The notes under the pieces: model-generated
Database searches by the model: none
Told to the model about the DNA's origin: nothing
Seen by the model: only the letters and a program-made list of their open reading frames with translations
Program-made: the position numbers and the translations under genes
Assembly: GCA_023422565.1 (NCBI GenBank)
Contig: JAFAGR010000080.1
Coordinates: 1 to 33,373 of the forward strand
Direction of reading: 5' to 3'
Origin: Bacteroidota bacterium
GTDB taxonomy: Bacteria > Bacteroidota > Bacteroidia > Chitinophagales > Chitinophagaceae
DNA length: 33,373 nt
Shown here: piece by piece, positions 1 to 7,396 of the stretch
Numbering within the stretch: the first letter of the stretch is position 1
Layout of the letters: each line of letters opens with the position of its first letter

Positions 1-28
1 ATCGTAAATCGTAAATCGTAAATCGTTA
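1..28. repeat. Heptamer tandem array (unit ATCGTAA), about four copies
   Basis: Three exact copies of ATCGTAA and a fourth with one change (ATCGTTA) fill the first 28 bases and end directly before the cphA start codon at 30. The array occupies the place where a ribosome binding site would be. The same unit recurs at 18839-18866. It may continue upstream of the window. Confidence 0.85.
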
Positions 29-29
29 C

Positions 30-2651
30 ATGAAGATATTGGACATCAGGGCCATGCGCGGCCCGAACCTGTGGAGCATTAGAAGACCGAAGCTGATACA
101 GATGAAGATTGACCTGGAGGAAATGGAAGAAAAACCCACCAATAAAATTCCGGGATTCAGGGACAGGCTCGAAAAATTACTTCCCACACTATACGACCAT
201 CGCTGCAGTGAGGGCGTCGCCGGCGGATTTTTCATGCGTGTGGATGAGGGCACCTGGATGGGACATGTAATTGAACATGTGGCTCTCGAACTGCAGACGC
301 TTGCGGGTATGGACACGGGTTTTGGCCGTACACGCGGCACCGGAAAGCATGGTGAATACTTCGTGGTATTTGATTATATGGAAGAATCAGTTGGCATGCA
401 GGCAGCACGTTCCGCATTTCAACTGGTGCAGGATGTGATAGACGATAAAGAGGTTGATCTTGAACCCATCGTTCAGCAGCTTCGTGAAATACGCGAAGAA
501 ACAAGGCTCGGGCCTTCAACGGGGTGTATTGTAGATGAGGCCGCAAAACGCGGCATTCCTTACATCAGGCTGAATAAACACAGTCTTGTGCAACTTGGCC
601 ATGGCGTAAAACAACAACGCATCCGCGCCACAATTGCCGGCACAACAAGTTGCATCGGGGTTGACATTGCCGGTGATAAGGAAGATACGAAAAACCTGCT
701 CGAGGCCGCATCCATACCGGTTCCGTCGGGCAAGATCATTCGCGATGAAGAAGACCTTAAAACAGCAATTGAAAAGATCGGTTATCCCTGTGTATTGAAA
801 CCGATCAGTGGCAATCACGGAAAAGGCGCTACAACAAACATCACCACATGGGAGCAGGCGTTAAAGGCGCTTGAAGCTGCCCAGGTGTATGGGCGAACGA
901 TCATTTGTGAAAAATTCATCACGGGCTTTGATTTCCGCATGCTGGTGATCAACCATAAATTTATTTGCGCGGCACTTCGTACACCCGCTTCCGTTACCGG
1001 CGATGGAAAAAACACAATTCGATTCCTGATAGATAAAACCAATGGAGATCCACGCCGCGGCTACGGGCATGAAAAAGTGCTTACACAAATAAAAGTGGAC
1101 GGTTTCACAGAAAAAATGCTGGATGAAAAGGGATATACGCTGGATACAATTCCTGCAGATGGCGAACTTGTTTTATTAAAGCCCACGGCAAATCTTTCAA
1201 CAGGAGGCACGTCCACCGATGTTACCGATGAAGTACATCCTTCAAACATTTTCATGGCGGAGAGGATAAGCAGGATCATCGGCCTCGATATTTGCGGAAT
1301 CGACATCATGGCTCCGAACCTGAAAATTCCTATCACTGAAAACGGCGGCGCAGTTTTGGAAGTAAACGCGGCACCGGGTTTCCGTATGCATATTGAACCT
1401 TCAGAAGGCATTGGAAGAAATGTGGCGGAACCAGTTATTGATATGCTGTTCCCGCGCGGTTGCGATGGAACTATTCCCATAATAGCAATCACCGGAACTA
1501 ACGGTAAAACCACAACCACGCGGCTGACCGCGCACATTGCAAAAAACGCGGGCTTCAAAGTTGGATATACCACAAGTGATGGCGTGTATATTCAGAATCA
1601 ACTTTTAATGAAGGGCGATTGCACGGGACCAGTTTCGGCACAGTTTGTTTTGAAAGACCCAACGGTTGATTTCGCCGTATTGGAATGTGCGAGAGGCGGT
1701 ATGCTAAAAAGTGGACTTGCATTCCAACAATGCAACATCGCGATCGTTACCAATGTTTCGGCTGACCATATGGGCCTTGGCGGAATTGAAAACATTGAGC
1801 AGATGGCGCGCGTTAAAGCTGTTGTTCCTGAAACGGTGATGAAGAACGGTTACGCAATTTTAAACGCGGATGATGACCTCGTTTATGATATGCGTAAAGG
1901 TTTGCATTGCAATGTGGCACTGTTCAGTATGGATGAAAACAATCCGCGGATACTAAGGCATTGCAAAAGAGGAGGGCTCGCGGCGGTTTATGAAAACGGT
2001 TTTGTTACCATTATGAAAGGCACGTGGAAGATCAGGGTAGAGAAAGTATCGAACATCCCCATTACCTATGGTGGCAAGGCCATGCACAACATTATGAACA
2101 CGCTCCCGGCAATACTTGCCACTTATCTCTTCAGAAATATCAAGGTGGATGACATTCGCGATTCATTGACTTCCTTTATACCATCACCGACGCAAACACC
2201 TGGGCGATTAAATCTTTTTGAATTCAAGCATTTCAAGTTTTTGGTTGACTATGCCCACAATCCCGCCGGTCTGCAATTGCTATGCGATTTTGTAAGCAAG
2301 CTGGATGGCAGCCCGAAAGTAGGCGTGATAAGCGCTACGGGCGACCGGCGCGATGAGGATATTCGCGAGATCGGAAGAATTTCAGCCCAATATTTTGATG
2401 AGATTATAATTCGCCAGGATAAAAACTTACGTGGACGAACTGCCGAAGAGATCGTTGAATTGTTGGTGGAGGGATTGAACGAAAACATGGAAAAGAAAAT
2501 TCCGACCACCATAATTTACAATGAAAAAGAAGCGATACTGCATGCCTATAACACGGTAAAGCCCGGCTCACTGATCACAATAATGTGCGATGTTGTTGTA
2601 GAAGCGCTCGATATTATCAGGGGGTTGAAGGAGAAGGAGGATGCGGAGTAG
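30..2651 (+). CDS. cphA: Cyanophycin synthetase (CphA), 873 aa
   Basis: Makes cyanophycin, a storage polymer of aspartate backbone with arginine side chains, by ATP-dependent addition of Asp and Arg in the cytoplasm. Length and domain order match CphA1: an N-terminal domain (about 1-200), an ATP-grasp domain with the lysine/glycine-rich loop KPISGNHGKGA at 257-267, and a C-terminal Mur-ligase domain with P-loop GTNGKTT at 489-495 followed by a Mur-like SADHMGLGG stretch. The ATG at 30 gives the usual MKILDIRAMRGPN family N-terminus. There is no Shine-Dalgarno sequence; a heptamer array touches the start codon and another begins four bases after the stop. No cyanophycinase or isoaspartyl peptidase gene lies in the window; it could be upstream, which is not visible. 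The family assignment is firm; polymer production in this organism is inferred. Confidence 0.95.
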   Translation: MKILDIRAMRGPNLWSIRRPKLIQMKIDLEEMEEKPTNKIPGFRDRLEKLLPTLYDHRCSEGVAGGFFMRVDEGTWMGHVIEHVALELQTLAGMDTGFGRTRGTGKHGEYFVVFDYMEESVGMQAARSAFQLVQDVIDDKEVDLEPIVQQLREIREETRLGPSTGCIVDEAAKRGIPYIRLNKHSLVQLGHGVKQQRIRATIAGTTSCIGVDIAGDKEDTKNLLEAASIPVPSGKIIRDEEDLKTAIEKIGYPCVLKPISGNHGKGATTNITTWEQALKALEAAQVYGRTIICEKFITGFDFRMLVINHKFICAALRTPASVTGDGKNTIRFLIDKTNGDPRRGYGHEKVLTQIKVDGFTEKMLDEKGYTLDTIPADGELVLLKPTANLSTGGTSTDVTDEVHPSNIFMAERISRIIGLDICGIDIMAPNLKIPITENGGAVLEVNAAPGFRMHIEPSEGIGRNVAEPVIDMLFPRGCDGTIPIIAITGTNGKTTTTRLTAHIAKNAGFKVGYTTSDGVYIQNQLLMKGDCTGPVSAQFVLKDPTVDFAVLECARGGMLKSGLAFQQCNIAIVTNVSADHMGLGGIENIEQMARVKAVVPETVMKNGYAILNADDDLVYDMRKGLHCNVALFSMDENNPRILRHCKRGGLAAVYENGFVTIMKGTWKIRVEKVSNIPITYGGKAMHNIMNTLPAILATYLFRNIKVDDIRDSLTSFIPSPTQTPGRLNLFEFKHFKFLVDYAHNPAGLQLLCDFVSKLDGSPKVGVISATGDRRDEDIREIGRISAQYFDEIIIRQDKNLRGRTAEEIVELLVEGLNENMEKKIPTTIIYNEKEAILHAYNTVKPGSLITIMCDVVVEALDIIRGLKEKEDAE

Positions 2652-2655
2652 TTTT

Positions 2656-2711
2656 GGGTGATGGGTTTTGGGTGATGGGGTTTGGGTGATGGGTTTTGGG
2701 TGATGGGTTGT
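2656..2711. repeat. Heptamer array, GGGTGAT alternating with GGGTTTT-like units
   Basis: Eight consecutive heptamers follow the cphA stop codon: GGGTGAT alternates with GGGTTTT, GGGGTTT or GGGTTGT, so there is also a 14-bp period. The related complementary array at 3233-3267 lies in inverted orientation on the far side of the next gene. Confidence 0.9.
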
Positions 2712-2828
2712 GAGGAATGATTTGGGAAATTTTTTTGTTTTGAGAAGGCTAGTAAAAATAGTCCTAATCGTCTGTTAAGTAACCTAATGGGGCATTTGTA
2801 GTGTTGCAGCAAGTTGCTAAATTTCCGA

Positions 2829-3188
2829 ATGGGCGATTTTAAGGCTCTTAAAGTTTGGCAGCAGGGAATGGATATCGCGGAAAAATGCATCAAACTTGTT
2901 GCAGATTTCCCAAAAGATGCTGTCTTTAACTTAGGTGAACAGATTAAACGGTCCGCAATTTCGATACCCTCGAATATAGCGGAAGGCAATTCTCGCACAT
3001 CGAATAAAGAATATTTTCATTTTCTGTCAATCTCATTGGGCTCCTGTTTCGAACTTGAAACACAATTACTGTTGGCTCAAAGAACGAAGTTTGGAAATAG
3101 TGAATTGTTAATAGAAGTTTTGGATCTTATTGACAGAGAACGAAAGATGTTAATTAGCCTTCGGATGAAGGTGCGCGACAGTTTCTAG
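2829..3188 (+). CDS. Four-helix bundle protein (23S-IVP / S23 family), 119 aa
   Basis: A small, all-helical protein of the family first found in intervening sequences of 23S rRNA genes and common as stand-alone genes in Bacteroidota; the fold is shared with the Avd accessory protein of diversity-generating retroelements. Family hallmarks visible are LKVWQQGMDIAEKC near the N-terminus, a central QIKRSAISIPSNIAEGNSR motif and a following helix with GSCFELETQLLLA. The ATG at 2829 is preferred over an upstream TTG at 2814 because the family normally starts just before the KVWQ motif. It is not inside an rRNA gene here and no reverse transcriptase or variable repeat was seen. Inverted heptamer arrays flank it at 2656-2711 and 3233-3267. 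The molecular role of the family is not established. Confidence 0.88.
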   Translation: MGDFKALKVWQQGMDIAEKCIKLVADFPKDAVFNLGEQIKRSAISIPSNIAEGNSRTSNKEYFHFLSISLGSCFELETQLLLAQRTKFGNSELLIEVLDLIDRERKMLISLRMKVRDSF

Positions 3189-3232
3189 CGGAAAACCTAA
3201 ATTATATAGTCAAAACATAATTTTTTACGCAC

Positions 3233-3267
3233 ACCCAAGACCCATAACCCACAACCCATAACTCACT
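3233..3267. repeat. Heptamer array, ACCCATA-type, five copies
   Basis: Units read ACCCAAG, ACCCATA, ACCCACA, ACCCATA, ACTCACT. The complement is GGGT-based, so this array is an inverted, diverged partner of the one at 2656-2711. It sits between the four-helix gene and the tRNA-Gln promoter. Confidence 0.82.
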
Positions 3268-3274
3268 ACTTTTT

Positions 3275-3306
3275 TTTGGCTAAAATCTTCCCTTCCCCTA
3301 TTTTTG
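3275..3306 (+). promoter_or_regulatory. Bacteroidota-type promoter of tRNA-Gln
   Basis: A TTTG -33 element at 3275-3278 and a TAnnTTTG -7 element (TATTTTTG) at 3299-3306 are separated by 20 bases, matching the Bacteroidota housekeeping consensus. Transcription would start about 20 bases before the mature tRNA. It is the only promoter in the window for which both boxes fit well. Confidence 0.72.
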
Positions 3307-3331
3307 CACTCCCGAAGAAATGAGGGAAGCT

Positions 3332-3402
3332 TGGGTTATGGTGTAACGGTAGCACTACAGATTTTGATTCTGTCTGTCTAGGTTCGAATCCTGGTAACCC
3401 AA
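3332..3402 (+). tRNA. tRNA-Gln, anticodon TTG
   Basis: The acceptor stem TGGGTTA pairs with TAACCCA (3395-3401), followed by discriminator A3402. The anticodon arm is ACAGA-TTTTGAT-TCTGT, with anticodon TTG at 3364-3366, reading CAA glutamine codons. The T arm is CTAGG-TTCGAAT-CCTGG. The 3' CCA is not encoded. The gene is 71 nt long, has its own promoter and is followed by a strong terminator, so it is probably a monocistronic unit. No duplicated tRNA 3' end indicating an integrated element was noticed in the window. Confidence 0.96.
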
Positions 3403-3406
3403 CGGA

Positions 3407-3436
3407 AAGGCTGTCATGAAAATGGCGGCCTTTTTT
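3407..3436 (+). terminator. Rho-independent terminator of tRNA-Gln
   Basis: An 11-bp stem with two G-T wobbles (AAGGCTGTCAT / ATGGCGGCCTT) closed by a GAAA tetraloop, with a six-T run ending at 3436. It starts five bases after the tRNA. The remaining 150 bases to the next gene (3437-3586) contain no recognised feature. Confidence 0.9.
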
Positions 3437-3586
3437 AATTTATTTGGCTTTAGTGTTAGGGTTAGGCCTAATATGGGGAAGATAAAAATCTCCCCTCTTG
3501 AAACGAAAATTCTCTTTTCGCGTCGCAGAATTGGAATCGGTTGTTAATTTATTTCAAAAACTAAGGAAGAACACATACGCGGGCCT

Positions 3587-4201
3587 TTACTTCGCCTCAT
3601 TGTAGGCACGTATCAACCTTACTTTTTCGCGTTGATTAAGGGGGCTGGCCTTCTTTAGGTCATCCATATGTTGCGGAGAATCGGCCAATACGCGCGAGAT
3701 ATTGCCTTTGTTGGCGGCCTTTAATTTTCCCGCTTTGGTCACGATCATTAAGGTGTAGGTGGCAGGCACTGCAGAAGAAACGGCCAAGGTAGCCAAAGCC
3801 GTCATGCCGCCGCCTGTAGCGAGAAGGGTTTTTTGTTTGTAAAAGATATATGGATTGGGCCCGCTGCATTGCAATTTCCAAAACCGGTGACCGATCACCG
3901 ATCCCATAAACTTCACAAAGGTGTTTTCTCCGTCGCTGAATCCCCAAATCTTACGATCGAATTCGCCGGAGCCGGGTTTTGCGGCAATTATCGTGGTGTC
4001 TTTTCTTGATGCACGAATATATTTAAGATGCAGATCGGCGGTGGCGGAAGGAGTGTTGGTTACGTACTCCTCATACGTTTTAAAGATTTGAATTTGTTTA
4101 ACTCCCCTGTCATCTTCAGTAGAATCTGCCTGGGAAAATGCAGGCGTACACAATGTGATAAGAAATAGAAATGCAAATGCACGGAATAGAATGCTCTTCA
4201 T
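3587..4201 (-). CDS. Secreted hypothetical protein, 204 aa
   Basis: I do not recognise a specific family. Residues 1-23 form a Sec signal peptide (MKS, hydrophobic core, AFSQ cleavage region), so it is periplasmic or outer-membrane associated. The middle contains a hydrophobic, small-residue-rich stretch at about 127-153 (TGGGMTALATLAVSSAVPATY) which could be a glycine-zipper-like membrane segment. The charged C-terminus (LNQREKVRLIRAYNEAK) resembles the short helical tail of several Bacteroidota secreted proteins of unknown function. It lies 83 bp downstream of the PafA-like phosphatase on the same strand, so co-transcription is possible. Confidence 0.75.
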   Translation of the reverse strand: MKSILFRAFAFLFLITLCTPAFSQADSTEDDRGVKQIQIFKTYEEYVTNTPSATADLHLKYIRASRKDTTIIAAKPGSGEFDRKIWGFSDGENTFVKFMGSVIGHRFWKLQCSGPNPYIFYKQKTLLATGGGMTALATLAVSSAVPATYTLMIVTKAGKLKAANKGNISRVLADSPQHMDDLKKASPLNQREKVRLIRAYNEAK

Positions 4202-4284
4202 GTTTTTGGCGGTTAGCTTGGTTTAATAGCGAGGCAATTTACATTAACCTTTTGAATAATACCCTTTTTCCGGTACCAATACTC

Positions 4285-5937
4285 TCATCGGCCTCGTGTG
4301 ATCATCTCCTCCAATACAACCCCCATACTTGCGTTTGGCATTTGTATCTTAAGTATGGCCGACAAAGTAGGCGCAATATCGGTTACGCCTACACGCCGGA
4401 ATGACCGGCCGGATGCAATGCTGCTTCCGAAAAATATTAACGGGATGTGCGTATCATAATTGTAAAAGGTGCCGTGTTCGGTTCCTTTGCCGAGGTAATC
4501 GACAAACTGCGGTTTTAAGATCACGTAAATATTACCGCATCGTTTTGGATGATATCCTCTTGCCACCCTTTCTTTCAGATCAGCCGGTAACACCACCTCA
4601 TTCAATTTTGAATAAAGGAAGGCCATCACCACCTCCTCTCTTTGTTCCAAAAACCGGATGACCGATTGTTCGATCTGTTCCCGGTCAAGCCGGAACGAAT
4701 CTATATAAGGATCATTCAGAAAAAACTGGTTATTAAAATAATGCGTCACCAATCCCTTTCGGGCAAACTTCAATTCGAGATGTGAATTGATCTCATCAAC
4801 AAGACCAAAATTATTTAAGTTACCCGCACTTAATTTTTTACTTTTCGCAAAGTCGGGAACCTGCGGTGCAGAATGGTCTGCCGTTAAAACCAACAGGTAT
4901 TTTTCCTTTCCCACGGCAGAATCCAAAAAATGAAGGAATGAGGCCACATCCCGGTCCAGCCGAATATAGGTATCCTCTATTTCCATTGACATTGGCCCGA
5001 ACCGATGCCCAATATAATCGGTGGAGGAAAGGCTTATGCACAACATATCGCTAAACCGTCCACGCCCCAGTTTTTCTTCTCTAACAAGCGAACTTGCAAA
5101 ATCAAGAGTGAGCGAGTTTCCCATGGGCACATAACGGAAAGGCGTATACGATTTTCCCAAAAAGCTTTTTAATTCATGCGGAAAGGAGGTATTGTTATTT
5201 TCCGAAATGGGAATTTCAAACTCATTCTCGTCCGGCCGGTACATATTGTAAGACGATACCGGCAGGGCCGGCTTCCAACCTTCGCGCATAAGGTCATCGA
5301 TCTTTCTTTGCCTGTTAAAACTATTCACCCATGCGGGAAGTTCGCCGGTATACCAGGTGCTTGTCATAAAGTTTCCCGTACTGTCATCAAGCCAGTAAGC
5401 GCAGTCGGCAGATCTGCCAGCGAGCAAAATTCCGCCGCGATCTTTCAGTGAAACTCCATACACTCTGCTCTTAAAATTATTGGAGAGCTTTAATTCATCG
5501 CCTACTGTGGTAGCCAACAGGTTGACCGGGCTCATCCGGCCATGCATCCGGCTTCCTCCTAAAGGGCGAACAGCCGGGTCGTCTGTGCAATAGGTGTACC
5601 CGCCCGATGGCCTGTTAATCCATTCATTCCCCACAATGCCGTGTATGGCAGGATATGTACCGGTGGAAATACTGGCGTGCCCAACTGCAGTAAAGGTGGG
5701 TGCATAGTTTAAAAAGGCGTTATCGAAATTATAACCATCCTTCATCAGGCGTTTGAAACCTCCCTCCCCAAAATGATGCGAGAAGCGGTGCAGATAATCC
5801 CATCGCATTTGATCAACCACCAATTTCACCACAAGTTTGGGCTGCTCGCCGTTTGAAGGGGAAAACTCTTGGGCGAATAGACCCCCGTTAAACCATAATG
5901 ATCCTGAAAGAAAAAGGGTGGCAAGCATGCTTTTCAT
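4285..5937 (-). CDS. pafA: PafA-like alkaline phosphatase, 550 aa
   Basis: A secreted phosphomonoesterase of the alkaline phosphatase superfamily, PafA type, with an N-terminal signal peptide ending near AQ23. By alignment from memory to Elizabethkingia PafA, the key residues are present with nearly constant offset: metal ligand D42, nucleophile T83 in APTFTAVGHAS, N104 in GIVGNEW, the K165-D-R167 substrate-phosphate site characteristic of monoesterases, metal ligands D307 and H311 in DYIGH, D354-H355 in TADHS, and H488 in EHGTF. This supports monoesterase rather than diesterase or NPP function. In Bacteroidota such enzymes release inorganic phosphate from organic phosphates in the periplasm. 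No Pho box was identified. The ATG at 5937 fits the signal peptide. Confidence 0.92.
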   Translation of the reverse strand: MKSMLATLFLSGSLWFNGGLFAQEFSPSNGEQPKLVVKLVVDQMRWDYLHRFSHHFGEGGFKRLMKDGYNFDNAFLNYAPTFTAVGHASISTGTYPAIHGIVGNEWINRPSGGYTYCTDDPAVRPLGGSRMHGRMSPVNLLATTVGDELKLSNNFKSRVYGVSLKDRGGILLAGRSADCAYWLDDSTGNFMTSTWYTGELPAWVNSFNRQRKIDDLMREGWKPALPVSSYNMYRPDENEFEIPISENNNTSFPHELKSFLGKSYTPFRYVPMGNSLTLDFASSLVREEKLGRGRFSDMLCISLSSTDYIGHRFGPMSMEIEDTYIRLDRDVASFLHFLDSAVGKEKYLLVLTADHSAPQVPDFAKSKKLSAGNLNNFGLVDEINSHLELKFARKGLVTHYFNNQFFLNDPYIDSFRLDREQIEQSVIRFLEQREEVVMAFLYSKLNEVVLPADLKERVARGYHPKRCGNIYVILKPQFVDYLGKGTEHGTFYNYDTHIPLIFFGSSIASGRSFRRVGVTDIAPTLSAILKIQMPNASMGVVLEEMITRGR

Positions 5938-6014
5938 GCAGCGAAGGTAACTTTTAGCATGCCGATGAATAAGGGCATCATATTAATTATAGGTAAACAT
6001 TCTGCTTAAATGAT

Positions 6015-6022
6015 TAATTTTG
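6015..6022 (+). promoter_or_regulatory. Candidate -7 element upstream of the SPT-like gene
   Basis: TAATTTTG matches TAnnTTTG. No clear -33 TTTG is seen. The predicted leader would be about 60 bases before the ATG at 6091. Confidence 0.45.
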
Positions 6023-6090
6023 CACGCAGTTTAACCCCCTATTCCGCGCCTAAATAATAAACCCGGGCGCATGCATGAAAATTTATTTAC

Positions 6091-7344
6091 ATGGATATAT
6101 TTGAAAAACTGGTGAAGGATGGCGGCCCGATCGGCCAGCACATGGACCGTGCACATGGATATTTTGCATTCCCAAAACTTGAAGGAGAATTAGGCCCTCG
6201 GATGCAGTTTCGCGGAAAGGAAATGATCGTTTGGAGCCTGAACAATTACCTGGGATTAGTTAATCACCCTGATGTTAGAAAAGCAGATACTGAAGCGGCA
6301 GAAAAATACGGAATGGGCAACCCTATGGGGGCGCGCATGATGAGCGGGAACACGGCGAAGCATGAGGAACTTGAAAAAGTGATCGCCAAGTTCGTGAACC
6401 GCGAAGATTGCATGTTGCTCAACTTCGGTTACCAGGGCATAATGAGTTGTATCGACGCGCTTGTAAACCGCCGTGATGTGATCGTTTATGACGCCGAATC
6501 TCACGCATGTATTGTGGATGGCGTGCGCCTGCATATGGGCCATCGTTACGCTTTCAAACATAATGATATTGAAGACTGCGAAAAACAGTTGCAGCGTGCC
6601 TCTGAAATGGCGAACAAGAACGGTGGCGGTATACTTGTTATCACAGAAGGCGTGTTCGGCATGGATGGTGAGCAGGGAATATTGAAGGAGATCGTTGCCT
6701 TAAAAAAGAAATACGAATTCAGGATATTGATTGATGATGCGCACGGCTTTGGTTACATGGGGCCAACCGGCGCCGGAGCTGATGAAGCGCAGGGTGTGCA
6801 AAACGAGATCGATCTTTACTTCTCCACCTTTGTAAAAAGTATGGGGAGCATTGGCGCCTTTATTGCCGGCCCGAAGAACGTGTTGAAATTCCTGCGCTAT
6901 AATGTACGCAGCCAGATCTTTGCCAAGAGCCTTCCGCTGCTGATTGTAGAAGGCATGTTAAAGCGGATGGATATGGTATTGACCATGCCTGAACTCCGCG
7001 AAAAACTTTGGGCTAATGTGAAGCGATTGCAGGAAGGATTGAAAGAACGCGGCTTTGATATAGGTAATACCAATAGCCCGGTGACTCCGATATATATGAA
7101 GGGCGATGTGCCCGAAGCCACACAAATGGTGATGGACCTTCGCGAAAATTATCACATCTTCTGCAGCATAGTGGTTTATCCTGTTATACCAAAAGGTGAT
7201 ATTATTTACAGGATCATTCCTACTTCTGCGCACAGTTTTGAAGATATTGATCTTACGCTGAAAGCTTTTGAAGAAACGAAGAAAAAGCTGGATGCCGGCG
7301 AATACAAGGCCGCTGATATTCCTGATATGGCGGAAGCGATTTAA
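6091..7344 (+). CDS. Alpha-oxoamine synthase: serine palmitoyltransferase or cysteate acyltransferase, 417 aa
   Basis: A PLP-dependent fold-type I enzyme that condenses an amino acid with an acyl-CoA or acyl-ACP, with decarboxylation. Visible hallmarks are NNYLGL near residue 52, GMGNPMGARMMSGN, the DAESHACIVDG segment, DDAHG at 215-219 and the Schiff-base lysine K249 in FVKSMGSIGAF. The likely role in Bacteroidota is the first committed step of sphingolipid synthesis (serine palmitoyltransferase) or of capnine-type sulfonolipids (cysteate fatty-acyl transferase). Glycine C-acetyltransferase (Kbl) and 8-amino-7-oxononanoate synthase (BioF) are the other family options; no biotin or threonine catabolic neighbours are present. 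Compared with typical SPT, a C-terminal tail of about 20 residues rich in Lys/Glu/Asp extends past the core. A terminator follows 22 bp after the stop, so it is probably a single-gene unit. Confidence 0.88.
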   Translation: MDIFEKLVKDGGPIGQHMDRAHGYFAFPKLEGELGPRMQFRGKEMIVWSLNNYLGLVNHPDVRKADTEAAEKYGMGNPMGARMMSGNTAKHEELEKVIAKFVNREDCMLLNFGYQGIMSCIDALVNRRDVIVYDAESHACIVDGVRLHMGHRYAFKHNDIEDCEKQLQRASEMANKNGGGILVITEGVFGMDGEQGILKEIVALKKKYEFRILIDDAHGFGYMGPTGAGADEAQGVQNEIDLYFSTFVKSMGSIGAFIAGPKNVLKFLRYNVRSQIFAKSLPLLIVEGMLKRMDMVLTMPELREKLWANVKRLQEGLKERGFDIGNTNSPVTPIYMKGDVPEATQMVMDLRENYHIFCSIVVYPVIPKGDIIYRIIPTSAHSFEDIDLTLKAFEETKKKLDAGEYKAADIPDMAEAI

Positions 7345-7365
7345 ATTGATTTACTTAACTAACGG

Positions 7366-7396
7366 TGCCGGTAACACGAAGTTGCCGGCATTTTTT
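7366..7396 (+). terminator. Terminator of the SPT-like gene
   Basis: A 10-bp stem TGCCGGTAAC / GTTGCCGGCA (one G-T wobble), loop ACGAA, then six T. It terminates the plus-strand gene ending at 7344. The T run overlaps the stop codon of the convergent propeller gene. Confidence 0.88.

Noticed and set aside
26..340. Long antisense reading frame opposite cphA and many similar frames opposite other genes
   Set aside because: They mirror strongly recognised proteins on the other strand, and have no family features, start context or promoter.
2656..2711. Possible CRISPR array
   Set aside because: Units are 7 or 14 bp without spacers of constant length, and no cas genes are near.
2829..3188. Diversity-generating retroelement accessory gene (avd) based on the four-helix fold
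   Set aside because: No reverse transcriptase, template repeat or variable repeat is present; the central motif fits stand-alone S23-family proteins.
3332..3436. tRNA-Gln as an attachment site for an integrated element
   Set aside because: No integrase gene and no second copy of the tRNA 3' end were noticed in the window.
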